Below, piece after piece: positions 11,033 through 22,152 of a DNA stretch of 64,000 nt. This DNA is from Bacteroidota bacterium (GTDB taxonomy: Bacteria > Bacteroidota > Bacteroidia > B-17B0 > Aurantibacillaceae). A model generated the notes under the pieces. That model made no database searches. It saw only the letters and a program-made list of their open reading frames with translations, and had not been told where the DNA came from. The stretch spans positions 1 to 64,000 of the forward strand of contig JAUXTT010000001.1 of NCBI GenBank assembly GCA_030684395.1, in the 5' to 3' direction. A program made the position numbers and the translations under genes. Positions within the stretch are counted from its first letter, which is position 1; every line of letters begins with the position of its first letter.

Positions 11033-11130
11033 TTAAGAATTCAACTTTCAAATAAGGCGCAATGTACCACTAAATACAGGGGATTGAATCCATTCTTAAG
11101 CCAATAGTTCACAAAACAATTTTTTTTAAT

Positions 11131-11163
11131 AAAAAAGGGCAAACATAATGCCTGCCCCTTTCA
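11131..11163 (-). terminator. Rho-independent terminator after the PKD protein
   Basis: AAAGGGGCA...TGCCCTTTTTT hairpin on the minus strand after the stop at 11182. Confidence 0.5.
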
Positions 11164-11181
11164 AAATTATTGATTTAAAAA

Positions 11182-14100
11182 TTACTTTACAACTGATACT
11201 CTTAAGTTTTTTGCAGAGTTTCCGCAACTTACTCTTACATGATATACACCGTTTGCAAGCTCAGTTAAAGAAATATTTTCTTTAACCACATTGGCATTTG
11301 CAAACGCTGCTTTGATAAATACATTCTTACCTACCTCATCAAATACCTGAATCAATACCGGTTGATTTCCGAGATTATCAGCAGAAACTATAAGATCAAA
11401 CATTCCATTATTTGGATTTGGAAGTACTTGTGCATTTAATTTTATTTCGTGATTTGTTATGCCGGTAATTCCGTTATTTACAATATTTGAACGGGACGAA
11501 TTAAAATTAGCTGTTAACATAGAATAGTTAGTAGCACCACTCATTAGTTTCATAGAAGGTGAGCAGTTTGTACCCAACAATTCCAGCTGATAATAAACCG
11601 CACCTACAGGAGGTGCAAGATCAGTGTACGAGTTATTAGACCCTGACACGGTTGTAAGAAGCGTTAAATTACCCGGCGAAGTTCCTCTGTAAATATTATA
11701 AGAGGTAACAGCTACCCCTTCATAATGATTCCATAATAGGTTCCATGTAGATCCCGCTCCTGCATTGATGGTAAGATGAATTGTTTTGTGATGTGTACTC
11801 AACAATGTTTCAGTACCGCAAGTATCTTTTAGCGATAACTTGTATCGGTAAAACTGCTGATTAGGATTTGAGTTATTATCAAGGAATGTACTGAAGGTTG
11901 TGTAATCTTGCGCACCTATTCTATCAAACTGATTCGCAATTATTCCTTCCTTGTATATAATGAATGAATCAATCTCGGTTGTCACAGGTTTATTCCATAC
12001 CAAAAGATTTTTTCCGGTTAAACTATCAACACCTGCAATACAAATATCAGGAGGCGCTGCTGAAGAAGCGTTCAAAGTATAACTTGCACTTGAAGTACAT
12101 CCTGCTGCATTATTTACCGTAACACTATACACTCCTGATGCGTTTACTGAAATACTTTGTGTAGTTGCGCCTGTACTCCATGAGTAACCTGCATATCCGC
12201 TGTTTGCCTCTAAGGTTGCGGTACCCGATCCACACAAGGAAACACTTCCTTGCGGAGTGATAGTTGGTGTGGTAGGTGCTGCATTAAATGTAACACCTAC
12301 CGGCTGAGAAACTACTGTACAGGAACCATCATTTATAGAAATAGAATAGTTACCCGGGAAAATTGCATTGTAAGTAGAAGAGTTTGCGCCGCTGATTGGT
12401 GAACCGTTAAAGTTCCACTGATAAGCATACGTAGGCCCTGTGTTCGATTGTAAAAGAACGGTGTCACCTGTACAGCCTGATGTTCCGTTTGGTGCAGTTA
12501 CTGTAGATGTTAATGTACATGTTGTTCCACCTGTACAGAAAATATAACTTCCCTGGAATAATGTATCTGCACAACCTGTCGCAATACTCACTGCAACAAG
12601 TGTTACATCATAAGTTCCATTATACTGATAGGTATGGAACACAGTTGCATTATTTGAGTTGGTTGTTGTTCCGTCGCCCCAATACCATGTAAAGTTATAA
12701 CTCGCCATGGAAGGTGTACTGTTTGTAAACTGCGTTACAAACGGCGGTGAAGTATGTAATTGCGGTGCCCCTGAAAATGCAGAACTGAAATTTGCTTCAC
12801 CAACATTTACCCTTATGGTATCGCTGTCCGTACATCCGTTAGCAGTTGACATAGAAACAATATAATCAGTTGTTGAAATCGGATTAGCAACCGGTGCAGA
12901 AGTAGTTGTTGAAGACAAGCCTGTTGATGGCGACCATGAATAAGTTAAAGGGCCAATATAAAAAGCCGACCCAAGTGTTGTAGTTAAAGTAGAATTAGTA
13001 CCACAGGTAATATTTTTATCTACACCGGCATACACTCCCACATTAGCAACAGTGATCTTGATTGAATCTGTTTTTGTACAACCGTTCGAGCGTGTTGCAG
13101 TTACGGTGTATGTTGTGGTAACTGTTGGTGTGGCTGTTACCGAATCATTATTGGTCATGTTTAATGTGGCTCCGGGTGACCAATCGAACGAAGCTACCAA
13201 AGCTCCGGTGGCCACAAGATTAACATCAGAACCCGAACAGGTAGTATAACCAACCGGCCCGGCATCTACTGTAGGCAATGGGTTCCTTACGACCGTTTTT
13301 GAATCTGTTACCGAACAACCATTGGCACCTGTTGCTGTTAAAGTATAGGTTGTTGTGAAAACAGTGGAAGCTATAGTAGTTGCATTTAAAGCAGTAGGAT
13401 TAGTAAACGATGCTGTTGGAGTCCATGCATAAGTTGTTCCGTTTGATGTAGCTGTTGACATTACTGTTGACTGCCCCGAACAGAGAGTGGTATCATTGCC
13501 CGCAAATACTGAAGGTAAAGGTAAAATATTCACAACTACTCTGTGTGTGTCTTTACATCCTCCGTAATTAGTAACAGTACATATATAAGATATAGCTGTA
13601 CTTGTACTTGTTGAACCTGTGGTATTATAATAATCAGGACTGTTTACAGAAAGACTAGTTGTTGGCGACCACGAAAAGGTGTTAGACGGGAATCCTCCTG
13701 CATCATCCGGAAGATCACAAACCAGAGCCATAGCTGTGGATGGTGAGCCGGGGCATCTGGTTACACTTGTTGGTCCCGAAAGATGCGGTTTTTCCCTTGT
13801 ATACAAATAAATATCTTCGCCAGTATTGGCAAGGTCAGATGTTTTAATGCGGATACTTGGGTATTGATAAACATAACCGGGAAGTGTACAATAAATATAT
13901 CCGGGAGAAGAACTCGTTAGCGTTCCTATAGTGATCGGGCTCGCAAAAATTCCCGTTGCCAGCGTATCAATTTCAACTGTATATACATTTCCGGGATTTA
14001 AATCGTAGGATGGTAATGCATATACTCTTAATGTATCTCCATCAAATTTGTTCGAGCATTTATCTGTTCCTTCGGTTGGGTAAAGAATATTGATACTTCC

Positions 14101-15441
14101 ATTTTTCAAAACAGCGATATCCACGGCTGCTCCGTTCGAAGTTTCAGAGTTTCCATTCCCGAAATTATATGTTCCCGAAAATGTTCCAAGGGAATAAACG
14201 TTACCGGCAGTATCTAAACCAATACCTGCAGAGTTAGTTGTTGAAGCGGCAGAAGAACCGTATCTCCAAAGAATTGAACCCCATTTTTTTGAAAGTTTTA
14301 CGTCATACATTCTTGTAACACCGGATCCATTGTGACTCCATACAGTGCCTGATGAATAACCATGTGCAAAGATATTTCCGAAACGATCCTGACGGATTTT
14401 ATCTACAGTGGTGCTGCTTGACCCTCCTCTTGTATACCAGTACCATGTATCAATCGGACTGAATTTAATGATGACTGCATCTTTTGAAACCGCTGGCAAT
14501 GTTGCGGGAGTTCCTGTATAGTAATCATTACCAATGCCCATCGATCCTCCATATTCAGCAGCCAGATAAACATCACCAGCTGCATCGCAAATAATGTCTT
14601 TTCCTTCATCTGTTCCTGTTGAACCGTAAGTGACATATTCTGTGCTTGATGATTGTCCGTTACTCACATTTGCAGAGAGGTAAAAAATATCTAAACCCCC
14701 ATTATTTAAATGTGCACTACTTAAAGGATAAGGATAGAAACCACTTGTCCATGAACCAGCTACATATACTTTCGTTCCTGCAGGATTCAGGGAAATTCCA
14801 TATCCCTTACCCCCCGCTCTACCGGTTACATTACCACCCGCATTCCACAATAGGGCGTTGGCTGCACTCAACTTTTTTAAATAAAAATAACTTCCGCCGG
14901 AAACCATGTATCCGGTTGAAATAAGATCATTTGTAGCAGTGATCACAAAGGCCGACAGGTAATAAGCTTCGCTGATACCGCCATCCTGTAGTTTGGTCTG
15001 CAGCACACCTGCTGAACTATAAGCTACATAATACGTATTCTGATTTGTTGAAGCGTAATGATCCATTGAATCCGTTGTACTTATATACAATCGGTTTGAA
15101 TTAAAATTTCCACCAAAATAAATATTGTTGTTCGGAGCAATGTAAACATAGGTTCCAACATCGGCAAGTGCTCCACCTACTCTTTTAGCCCATTGCCAGA
15201 CACCGTCTTTATCTATCTTTGCAATGTAAGCATCTGTTGATCCTAAAGAAGTAAGCGTATCCAGACCAATAACGGTTGTTCCAGAAAATGAACCTGTAAT
15301 ATAAGAGTTACCATATTTATCGGTTGTAATACTTTCTGCAGTTTCCGCTACAGTTCCACCGGCTCTTTGCGACCATAATGTAATTTGTGCATTAATTGCA
15401 AATGAGATCAGCGTAAGTGGTAAAAGTAGTAGTTTTTTCAT
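11182..15441 (-). CDS. PKD/SBBP-repeat cell-surface protein with T9SS type A C-terminal sorting domain
   Basis: 1419 aa; signal peptide; SBBP-like beta-propeller repeats (GNSYITGSFSGT), repeated PKD-like modules (TTTYTLTATGANGCSVTDS), C-terminal LPNPNNGMFDLIVS...NGVYHVRV...RVSVVK. Confidence 0.85.
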   Translation of the reverse strand: MKKLLLLPLTLISFAINAQITLWSQRAGGTVAETAESITTDKYGNSYITGSFSGTTVIGLDTLTSLGSTDAYIAKIDKDGVWQWAKRVGGALADVGTYVYIAPNNNIYFGGNFNSNRLYISTTDSMDHYASTNQNTYYVAYSSAGVLQTKLQDGGISEAYYLSAFVITATNDLISTGYMVSGGSYFYLKKLSAANALLWNAGGNVTGRAGGKGYGISLNPAGTKVYVAGSWTSGFYPYPLSSAHLNNGGLDIFYLSANVSNGQSSSTEYVTYGSTGTDEGKDIICDAAGDVYLAAEYGGSMGIGNDYYTGTPATLPAVSKDAVIIKFSPIDTWYWYTRGGSSSTTVDKIRQDRFGNIFAHGYSSGTVWSHNGSGVTRMYDVKLSKKWGSILWRYGSSAASTTNSAGIGLDTAGNVYSLGTFSGTYNFGNGNSETSNGAAVDIAVLKNGSINILYPTEGTDKCSNKFDGDTLRVYALPSYDLNPGNVYTVEIDTLATGIFASPITIGTLTSSSPGYIYCTLPGYVYQYPSIRIKTSDLANTGEDIYLYTREKPHLSGPTSVTRCPGSPSTAMALVCDLPDDAGGFPSNTFSWSPTTSLSVNSPDYYNTTGSTSTSTAISYICTVTNYGGCKDTHRVVVNILPLPSVFAGNDTTLCSGQSTVMSTATSNGTTYAWTPTASFTNPTALNATTIASTVFTTTYTLTATGANGCSVTDSKTVVRNPLPTVDAGPVGYTTCSGSDVNLVATGALVASFDWSPGATLNMTNNDSVTATPTVTTTYTVTATRSNGCTKTDSIKITVANVGVYAGVDKNITCGTNSTLTTTLGSAFYIGPLTYSWSPSTGLSSTTTSAPVANPISTTDYIVSMSTANGCTDSDTIRVNVGEANFSSAFSGAPQLHTSPPFVTQFTNSTPSMASYNFTWYWGDGTTTNSNNATVFHTYQYNGTYDVTLVAVSIATGCADTLFQGSYIFCTGGTTCTLTSTVTAPNGTSGCTGDTVLLQSNTGPTYAYQWNFNGSPISGANSSTYNAIFPGNYSISINDGSCTVVSQPVGVTFNAAPTTPTITPQGSVSLCGSGTATLEANSGYAGYSWSTGATTQSISVNASGVYSVTVNNAAGCTSSASYTLNASSAAPPDICIAGVDSLTGKNLLVWNKPVTTEIDSFIIYKEGIIANQFDRIGAQDYTTFSTFLDNNSNPNQQFYRYKLSLKDTCGTETLLSTHHKTIHLTINAGAGSTWNLLWNHYEGVAVTSYNIYRGTSPGNLTLLTTVSGSNNSYTDLAPPVGAVYYQLELLGTNCSPSMKLMSGATNYSMLTANFNSSRSNIVNNGITGITNHEIKLNAQVLPNPNNGMFDLIVSADNLGNQPVLIQVFDEVGKNVFIKAAFANANVVKENISLTELANGVYHVRVSCGNSAKNLRVSVVK

Positions 15442-15583
15442 AATTGGTTTTTGTTTGATTTCTTAAACAAGTTGTTTGATGAACAAACAATCTAAATTAC
15501 AAAATAATCCTTAAAACCAAGATAAATTGAGTTATCGTAACTCTGCTTTAAGAAAAGCAAGACAAATGAGCTAATTAAACAAA

Positions 15584-15611
15584 AAAAGGGCAAATTTTCA
15601 TTTGCCCTTTT
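15584..15611 (-). terminator. Rho-independent terminator after pntAB
   Basis: AAAAGGGCAAA-TTTTCA-TTTGCCCTTTT hairpin after the pntB stop. Confidence 0.65.
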
Positions 15612-15628
15612 AATTTTAGTTCTTCGAA

Positions 15629-17041
15629 TTAACTATGGTGTTTCTTTAAGAAGATAAGAATTTTTTCTACACTTTCTTTAGCATCGCTGTAAAGCATTTC
15701 AGTGTTTGCCTTGTAGAATAAAGGGTTTTCTACACCTGCGTAACCTGAAGACATTGAGCGTTTCATCACAATTACTTTCTCAGCTTTCCATGCTTCAATA
15801 ACCGGCATACCATAAATAGGGCTTGATGGATCATCTTGTGCACCAGGGTTCACAACATCATTAGCACCAATCACCATTACAACATCTGTATCGGATAATT
15901 CTGCATTGATCTCATCCATTTCTAATACGATATCATAAGGTACGTTTGCTTCTGCCAACAATACATTCATATGTCCGGGCAAACGGCCTGCTACAGGGTG
16001 AATGGCGAATCTTACCATTTTCCCTGCTTTACGTAATGTTTGCACCATATCATGAATAGGATACTGTGCTTTTGCAACAGCCATTCCATATCCCGGAACA
16101 ATTACAACAGATTTAGCTTCTTTTAATAACTCAGCAACCTCTTCGTGATTAAGCGAAGTAACTTCGCCTTCCATAGCTGTTGCTTCGCCTGTTGCGGCAA
16201 CGGCTCCAAAACCTCCAAGAATAACAGAGAAAAAAGATCTATTCATAGCTTCGCACATAATAATAGAAAGAATTGCTCCTGAACTACCAACCAAAGCTCC
16301 GGTTACAATGAGCAAATCGTTTCCTAACATGAAACCTGCAGCTGATGCGGCCCAACCTGAATAAGAGTTCAGCATAGAAACTACTACCGGCATATCTGCC
16401 CCTCCAATTGCCATTACCAACATCACTCCAATAAAACATGCGATGGCTGTCATAATATACAAATAGATCATTCCGCTTGTTCCTTCTGCCATTGAAAACA
16501 TAACACCCAATCCAATAGAAGCAAGAACTAAAATGATATTTACTGCATGTCTTCCAGGATAAAGTAAAGGTTTACTTCTAACCTTACCTTCTAATTTCCC
16601 CCAGGCAATAATAGAACCTGTAAATGTAATAGCGCCAATAAAAACACCGATAAATACTTCTACCAAATGTATAGTATGCTCTGTTGAACTTAGTTTGTGT
16701 GTTGCAGGATCAAGGTACGAGCCAAAACCAACCAATACTGCAGCTAATCCAACAAAACTATGTAAGATGGCAACGAGTTGTGGCATGGAGGTCATTTCAA
16801 CTTTACGTGCTAACAAGGTTCCAATAATTGCAGCTACCGAAATACCTCCAATAATATAAACATGGCCTTCAACGCCTTTACCTAAAACGGTTGCAAGAAT
16901 GGCAATTGCCATACCAATGATACCATAAAACACACTACGCTTTGCCGATTCTTGCGAGGATAGACCTCCCAAGCTCAAGATAAACAGGATACTTGCGAAT
17001 AAATATGCTGCTGTTTGAATTTCCTTTTCTATAAAAATCAT
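15629..17041 (-). CDS. pntB: NAD(P) transhydrogenase subunit beta
   Basis: 470 aa, polytopic, [50 protein letters not shown]. Confidence 0.95.
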   Translation of the reverse strand: MIFIEKEIQTAAYLFASILFILSLGGLSSQESAKRSVFYGIIGMAIAILATVLGKGVEGHVYIIGGISVAAIIGTLLARKVEMTSMPQLVAILHSFVGLAAVLVGFGSYLDPATHKLSSTEHTIHLVEVFIGVFIGAITFTGSIIAWGKLEGKVRSKPLLYPGRHAVNIILVLASIGLGVMFSMAEGTSGMIYLYIMTAIACFIGVMLVMAIGGADMPVVVSMLNSYSGWAASAAGFMLGNDLLIVTGALVGSSGAILSIIMCEAMNRSFFSVILGGFGAVAATGEATAMEGEVTSLNHEEVAELLKEAKSVVIVPGYGMAVAKAQYPIHDMVQTLRKAGKMVRFAIHPVAGRLPGHMNVLLAEANVPYDIVLEMDEINAELSDTDVVMVIGANDVVNPGAQDDPSSPIYGMPVIEAWKAEKVIVMKRSMSSGYAGVENPLFYKANTEMLYSDAKESVEKILIFLKKHHS

Positions 17042-17099
17042 AATCCTAATTTAAACCTTAATTATTTTATTGTATTGCGTCGTTGAAACTAACGCTTTC

Positions 17100-18641
17100 T
17101 TATTTTTTAAACATTTTCAACATACGGTGGGTAACTACAAATCCACCAACAATATTAATGCTGGCTACCAAAATAGCAACTGACGCTAAAACGGTCATAA
17201 TCAAAGAATTCGATAGGTCATCTTTTGTCTGCAATAAACCACCAACGATGATGATGCCGCTAATAGCATTGGTAACCGCCATTAATGGAGTGTGAAGTGA
17301 ATGCGATACATTCCAAATTAATTGCCAGCCAATGAACACAGCTAATACAAATACCGTGAAGTGTTGCATAAATTCGCTTGGTGCAAATTGCCCCATAGCC
17401 AATAAAAGCAAGCCAATTACACTCAACTTAATGATCATGGAAGTAGCTTCTTTTTTATTTTTTCTTGCAGCTACTATTTTCGGATCTTCTACTTCAACTA
17501 CCGTAACTTTAGCTTTAGGAGGGCTCACCGGAAGTGGCTGTGGCGGCCAGTTGATCTTCCCATTGTAAGTTACCATTGCTCTTGAAACAACAGCATCTTC
17601 CATGTCGATCTTCCATTTTTCCGCTTTACCCATGTCATCTAATAAATGGCATAAGTTATTCCCGTACAATTGTGAAGCTTGATTTGGCAACTGATTTAGT
17701 TTACCAACGATGGTAACACCGTTATCAGTTGTATATACTTCGCCGTCTTTAGTTAACACACAATTACCTCCTGTTGATGCAGCAAGATCCACAATAACAG
17801 AACCCGGTTTCATTGCAGCAACATGGTAATCTAACCACAATTTTGGGGCTGGCCTCCCAGGTATCTGCGCCGTCGTAATTACTATATCAACTTCTTTTGC
17901 CTGTTCCAGGAATAATTTCATTTCAGCCTCAATGAACTCCTTACTCATTTCTTTTGAATAACCGGATGAAGTTGCACCGTCTTCTTCGATTTCAACTGTA
18001 AGGAACGATGCTCCCATCGATTCAATCTGCTCAGCAACTTCTTTACGTGTATCAAATGCCCTAACTATTGCGCCCAATGAATTTGCAGCTCCGATAGCAG
18101 CTAAACCCGCCACACCTGCCCCAATCACCAATACTTTTGCAGGTTCTACTTTTCCGGCAGCTGTGATCTGACCGTTAAGGAATCTTCCAAAATGGAATGA
18201 ACCTTCTATTATAGATCTGTATCCTGCAATATTCGCCATTGACGACAATACATCCATCTTTTGTGCTCTGGAAATACGCGGAATGGCATCCATTGCCACG
18301 GCATTTACTTTTTGCTCAGCAAGCTTTTTAAGTAAGTCCTGATTTTGCGCAGGCCACAGGTAACTCAATAATACCAAGCCTTCCTTCATCAAACTTACTT
18401 CTTCCACAGAAGGTTCTTTTACCTTTAGTACAATATCAGAGGCACCATAAATATCGGCAGCGGTATTCACTATTTTGGCTCCTGCTTCTTCAAATTCTTT
18501 ATCAGAAAAATTTGCTTTTAATCCTGCGTTATGCTGAATATAAACTTCAAACCCTTGTTTTTGCAGTCGTTTAACCGTTTTTGGAGTTGCAGCAACTCTT
18601 AACTCGTTTGGGAATATTTCGGATGGAATTCCTACTTTCAT
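17100..18641 (-). CDS. pntA: NAD(P) transhydrogenase subunit alpha (AA+AB fused)
   Basis: 513 aa; [49 protein letters not shown]-terminal TM segments. Confidence 0.95.
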   Translation of the reverse strand: MKVGIPSEIFPNELRVAATPKTVKRLQKQGFEVYIQHNAGLKANFSDKEFEEAGAKIVNTAADIYGASDIVLKVKEPSVEEVSLMKEGLVLLSYLWPAQNQDLLKKLAEQKVNAVAMDAIPRISRAQKMDVLSSMANIAGYRSIIEGSFHFGRFLNGQITAAGKVEPAKVLVIGAGVAGLAAIGAANSLGAIVRAFDTRKEVAEQIESMGASFLTVEIEEDGATSSGYSKEMSKEFIEAEMKLFLEQAKEVDIVITTAQIPGRPAPKLWLDYHVAAMKPGSVIVDLAASTGGNCVLTKDGEVYTTDNGVTIVGKLNQLPNQASQLYGNNLCHLLDDMGKAEKWKIDMEDAVVSRAMVTYNGKINWPPQPLPVSPPKAKVTVVEVEDPKIVAARKNKKEATSMIIKLSVIGLLLLAMGQFAPSEFMQHFTVFVLAVFIGWQLIWNVSHSLHTPLMAVTNAISGIIIVGGLLQTKDDLSNSLIMTVLASVAILVASINIVGGFVVTHRMLKMFKK

Positions 18642-18862
18642 AGTTGACTATTTAATATTATTAATTTTTCTTTCATTATTACCATTGGTATTAATGCTAA
18701 TTATGGAGATTCTTGAACAAAATTTCAAAGGGACAAAGAAAGAAAAATATATGGCAGCTTGCTAACAAATATTAACGTCTGAAGCGTATAGATACTCACA
18801 ACTTTTAAACCATCATATAAAGGTTTTTTCCGTATCTTCACGCCTTATTTTAGGCTGAGATT

Positions 18863-21256
18863 ATGTGGAAGGCGTTAACAAGATCATTACTAAGGAATAG
18901 ACTTACTTATATAACGGTGGTTTTAATGCTAACCGTATTTTTTGGTTATCATGCAACCAAGATCGAATTATCATATAATTTTGCCAAAATCCTTCCTGAA
19001 AAAGACTCCTCCTTTATTGCTTATCAAGAATTTAAAAAACACTTCGGCGAAGACGGAAATGTAATGGCTGTTGGTGTTCAATCGAAAGATATATTTAAAA
19101 CAGCGTTTTTTAACGATTGGGTTAAGCTTACCCAGGACATCAAAAAAACAGCAGGTATAAAAGAAGTGTTATCTCTGGGTAATGCCTACGACTTTACATT
19201 CGACGATTCACTTGAGAAATTTAGTGTGGTACCTTTGATTGACACACTCCCTTTGAAAGAAAGTGAAGTAAAAGATATTGAAAAAAAAATAAACAATCTT
19301 CCTTTTTACGAGGGTGTAATTTATAGTCAGGAGAAACAAGCCACCATTCTTGCTATTACATTTAACGATAAAGAACTGAATTCTTCACGCCGTATTGATA
19401 TTGTAGATGAGATAGAAGCTCTTTGCTCTAATTTTTCGGCAAAACATAAAACAGAAATGCATTACTCTGGCATGCCTTACATTCGTTCTGCTGTAATGAA
19501 AAAGGTTTCGGGAGAAATGAAATTATTCTCCTTACTTGCTATTCTTGTTACGGCAATTGTACTTTGGATTTTCTTCCGTTCTTTCTCTACAGTAATCTTC
19601 TCCTTACTTGTTGTAATTATTGGAGTGGTATGGGCTTTGGGAATTATGCATTTATGCGGTTATAAAATCACTATCCTTTCAGGATTACTTCCTCCTTTGA
19701 TTATTGTAATTGGAATCCCGAATTGTATATTTTTTATTAATAGATACCACAGAGAATATACTAAACACAATAATAAAATAAAAGGCATTTCCCGTATGCT
19801 GGAAACCATGGCCATTACTTTGTTTTTGGCTAATGTTACAACAGCAATAGGTTTCGCGGTTCTTTATTTCACCAACACTGAATTACTTGTTGAATTTGGT
19901 GTTGTATCCGCTATTAATGTGGTAGTTACCTATTTGATCACATTGATATTGATCCCAATTATCCTCAGTTATCTGCCCGAGCCTTCAGCCAAACACACCA
20001 AACATGTTGACGGGAAACGCATCAATGGCTTTATTCAATTTGTTGATTACCTTGTTCGGAATAAACGCAAGCAGATCTATATTGTTACCTCCATCATTAC
20101 CGGTTTAGGTTTGTGGGGAATGACCAAGGTTAGTGTAATTGGGTATGTGGTGGATGATCTTCCGGAGAAAGATAAAGTTTATACTGATCTTAAATTTTTT
20201 GAAACAACCTTTAATGGAATTTTACCATTTGAAATTACCATCGACACTAAAAAGGAAAATGGTGTTTTTGCAGATAACGCAAAAATTGTTTACAAAATAA
20301 AAGCACTGGAAAAAATCTTCGCTAAGTATGAAGTTTTCTCCAATCCGCTTTCTATTGCCGAAGGAATTAAGTTTTCTTATCAGGCATTCAGGGGAGGTGC
20401 TCCAAAATATTACATGGTTCCCAGTATTGGGGAATTAAAAAAACTAAAAGATTATAGTGAAACCGTTAAAGGAAAAGAAAATAAATTTACCGGATACATT
20501 GATACAAGCAGGCAAGTAACCCGGATTAGCTATCGAATGAGTGATATCGGTTCTAAAAAAACGAAGGAACTTATTGCTGAACTGAATCCAAAGATCGACT
20601 CACTATTTGAAGGAACGGGAGCAAAAGTTTCATTAACCGGTCATAGTCTTACCTTTTTAAAGGGAAATGATTATTTGTTGGATAACTTACTTGAAAGTTT
20701 ATTGATCGAAATTATTTTGATCGCATTAGTAGGTTTGGCACTTTTCCGTTCATGGAAGATTATTGTGTTATCAAAATTACCATGTCTGATTCCGTTAGTA
20801 ATTACTGCCGGTGTAATGGGGTTTTTGGATATTCGTTTTAAACCATCTACTATTTTGATCTTTAGTATTGCATTTGGTATTGCTTCTGACGGAACTATAT
20901 ACTTCCTTACAAGATACCGGCAAGAATTAAAACACAACAAACTCATCACTGTGCCGCAAGCCATTTCAATATGTGTGAAAGACATTGGTGTGAGTATGGT
21001 TTATACAGCAATTATTTTATTCAGTGGCTTCTCTATTTTTATCTGGTCGAGCTTTGGAGGTACTGTTGCTTTAGGTGTCCTAATCTCCTTAACATTATTA
21101 GTTTCCATGTGTACAAATTTAATTCTATTGCCTGCTATTCTTATTTCCTTATCTAATGTAATCTCACGTAAGGAAATTGAAGAAAGTGATGCTGTTATAA
21201 CTGAAGATGAAACGGAGGAAGTTGAAACAGTAATTGGTAAAAAAGAAGATGACTAA
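18863..21256 (+). CDS. RND/MMPL-family transporter
   Basis: 797 aa, two repeated TM blocks, SIAFGIASDGTIYFLTRYRQEL, characteristic MMPL layout. Confidence 0.85.
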   Translation: MWKALTRSLLRNRLTYITVVLMLTVFFGYHATKIELSYNFAKILPEKDSSFIAYQEFKKHFGEDGNVMAVGVQSKDIFKTAFFNDWVKLTQDIKKTAGIKEVLSLGNAYDFTFDDSLEKFSVVPLIDTLPLKESEVKDIEKKINNLPFYEGVIYSQEKQATILAITFNDKELNSSRRIDIVDEIEALCSNFSAKHKTEMHYSGMPYIRSAVMKKVSGEMKLFSLLAILVTAIVLWIFFRSFSTVIFSLLVVIIGVVWALGIMHLCGYKITILSGLLPPLIIVIGIPNCIFFINRYHREYTKHNNKIKGISRMLETMAITLFLANVTTAIGFAVLYFTNTELLVEFGVVSAINVVVTYLITLILIPIILSYLPEPSAKHTKHVDGKRINGFIQFVDYLVRNKRKQIYIVTSIITGLGLWGMTKVSVIGYVVDDLPEKDKVYTDLKFFETTFNGILPFEITIDTKKENGVFADNAKIVYKIKALEKIFAKYEVFSNPLSIAEGIKFSYQAFRGGAPKYYMVPSIGELKKLKDYSETVKGKENKFTGYIDTSRQVTRISYRMSDIGSKKTKELIAELNPKIDSLFEGTGAKVSLTGHSLTFLKGNDYLLDNLLESLLIEIILIALVGLALFRSWKIIVLSKLPCLIPLVITAGVMGFLDIRFKPSTILIFSIAFGIASDGTIYFLTRYRQELKHNKLITVPQAISICVKDIGVSMVYTAIILFSGFSIFIWSSFGGTVALGVLISLTLLVSMCTNLILLPAILISLSNVISRKEIEESDAVITEDETEEVETVIGKKEDD

Positions 21257-22151
21257 GAGCCTTCCAATAAAGCAACTACAAAACATTGTTGTTAAGAATC
21301 ATCTTAAGAACTTTTTTTTGATTGCTTTGGGAATAAGTTCTGCAACTATCGGGTTAAAAGGGTTTCTTCTCTCAAATGATTTTCTGGATGGTGGTGTAAC
21401 GGGAATATCACTTCTTACTAATCAGCTAACCAATATAAACATCTCTATACTGATAGTTGCCATAAACATTCCATTTATATTTATAGGCTGGAAACAGATT
21501 TCTCTTGAGTTCGCTATAAAGACACTTATCTCAATTATTACATTGGCTATTTGTTTGTCTTTTATTGAAATCCCAATCAACATTGATAAAAAAACGGATA
21601 CGTTATTGATATCTGTTTTTGGTGGTTTTTTTTTAGGAGCCGGAATAGGGCTTTGTATCAGAGGAGGCAGTGTAATTGACGGAACGGAAATTCTAGCCAT
21701 AGCACTAAGTAAAAAATCCTCTCTTTCGGTTGGTGATGTTATTTCCATTATTAACATCATCATATTTTCATCTTCGGCGTATTTAGTTGGTATTAAAATC
21801 GCTTTGTATTCGATGCTAACTTATTTTGTGGCTTCTAAAACGGTTGATTTTGTTACTAATGGTATTGAAGAATATATTGGAATTACAGTGGTTTCAGAAA
21901 AAGCAGATGAAGTAAAAGACATTATTATAAAAAATTTAGGTCGGGGAGTTACAGTATATAAGGGCGAATCAGGATTTGGAAGCACGGGTCATAAAATCGA
22001 AGACAGAAAAATATTGTTTTGTGTGGTTACCCGATTGGAAACGCACAAAATTTTAGTTGAAATTGAAAAAGTGGATCCAAAGGCTTTTGTAATTCAACAT
22101 TCTATAAACGAAACCAAAGGCGGGATGATAAAAAAAAGGCCTTTGCATTGA
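21234..22151 (+). CDS. YitT family membrane protein (DUF2179 C-terminus)
   Basis: 305 aa; N-terminal TM domain (SNDFLDGGVTGISLL), C-terminal RGVTVYKGESGFG. Confidence 0.88.
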   Translation: MVKKKMTKSLPIKQLQNIVVKNHLKNFFLIALGISSATIGLKGFLLSNDFLDGGVTGISLLTNQLTNINISILIVAINIPFIFIGWKQISLEFAIKTLISIITLAICLSFIEIPINIDKKTDTLLISVFGGFFLGAGIGLCIRGGSVIDGTEILAIALSKKSSLSVGDVISIINIIIFSSSAYLVGIKIALYSMLTYFVASKTVDFVTNGIEEYIGITVVSEKADEVKDIIIKNLGRGVTVYKGESGFGSTGHKIEDRKILFCVVTRLETHKILVEIEKVDPKAFVIQHSINETKGGMIKKRPLH

Positions 22152-22152
22152 T

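Noticed and set aside
13052-13249. Repeated Thr/Val-rich tract as a possible repeat element
   Set aside because: Explained by tandem PKD-like modules within the large surface protein.
14403-14924. ORFs 14403..14636 (-) and 14646..14924 (+)
   Set aside because: Alternate-frame or antisense readings inside the PKD/T9SS protein gene.
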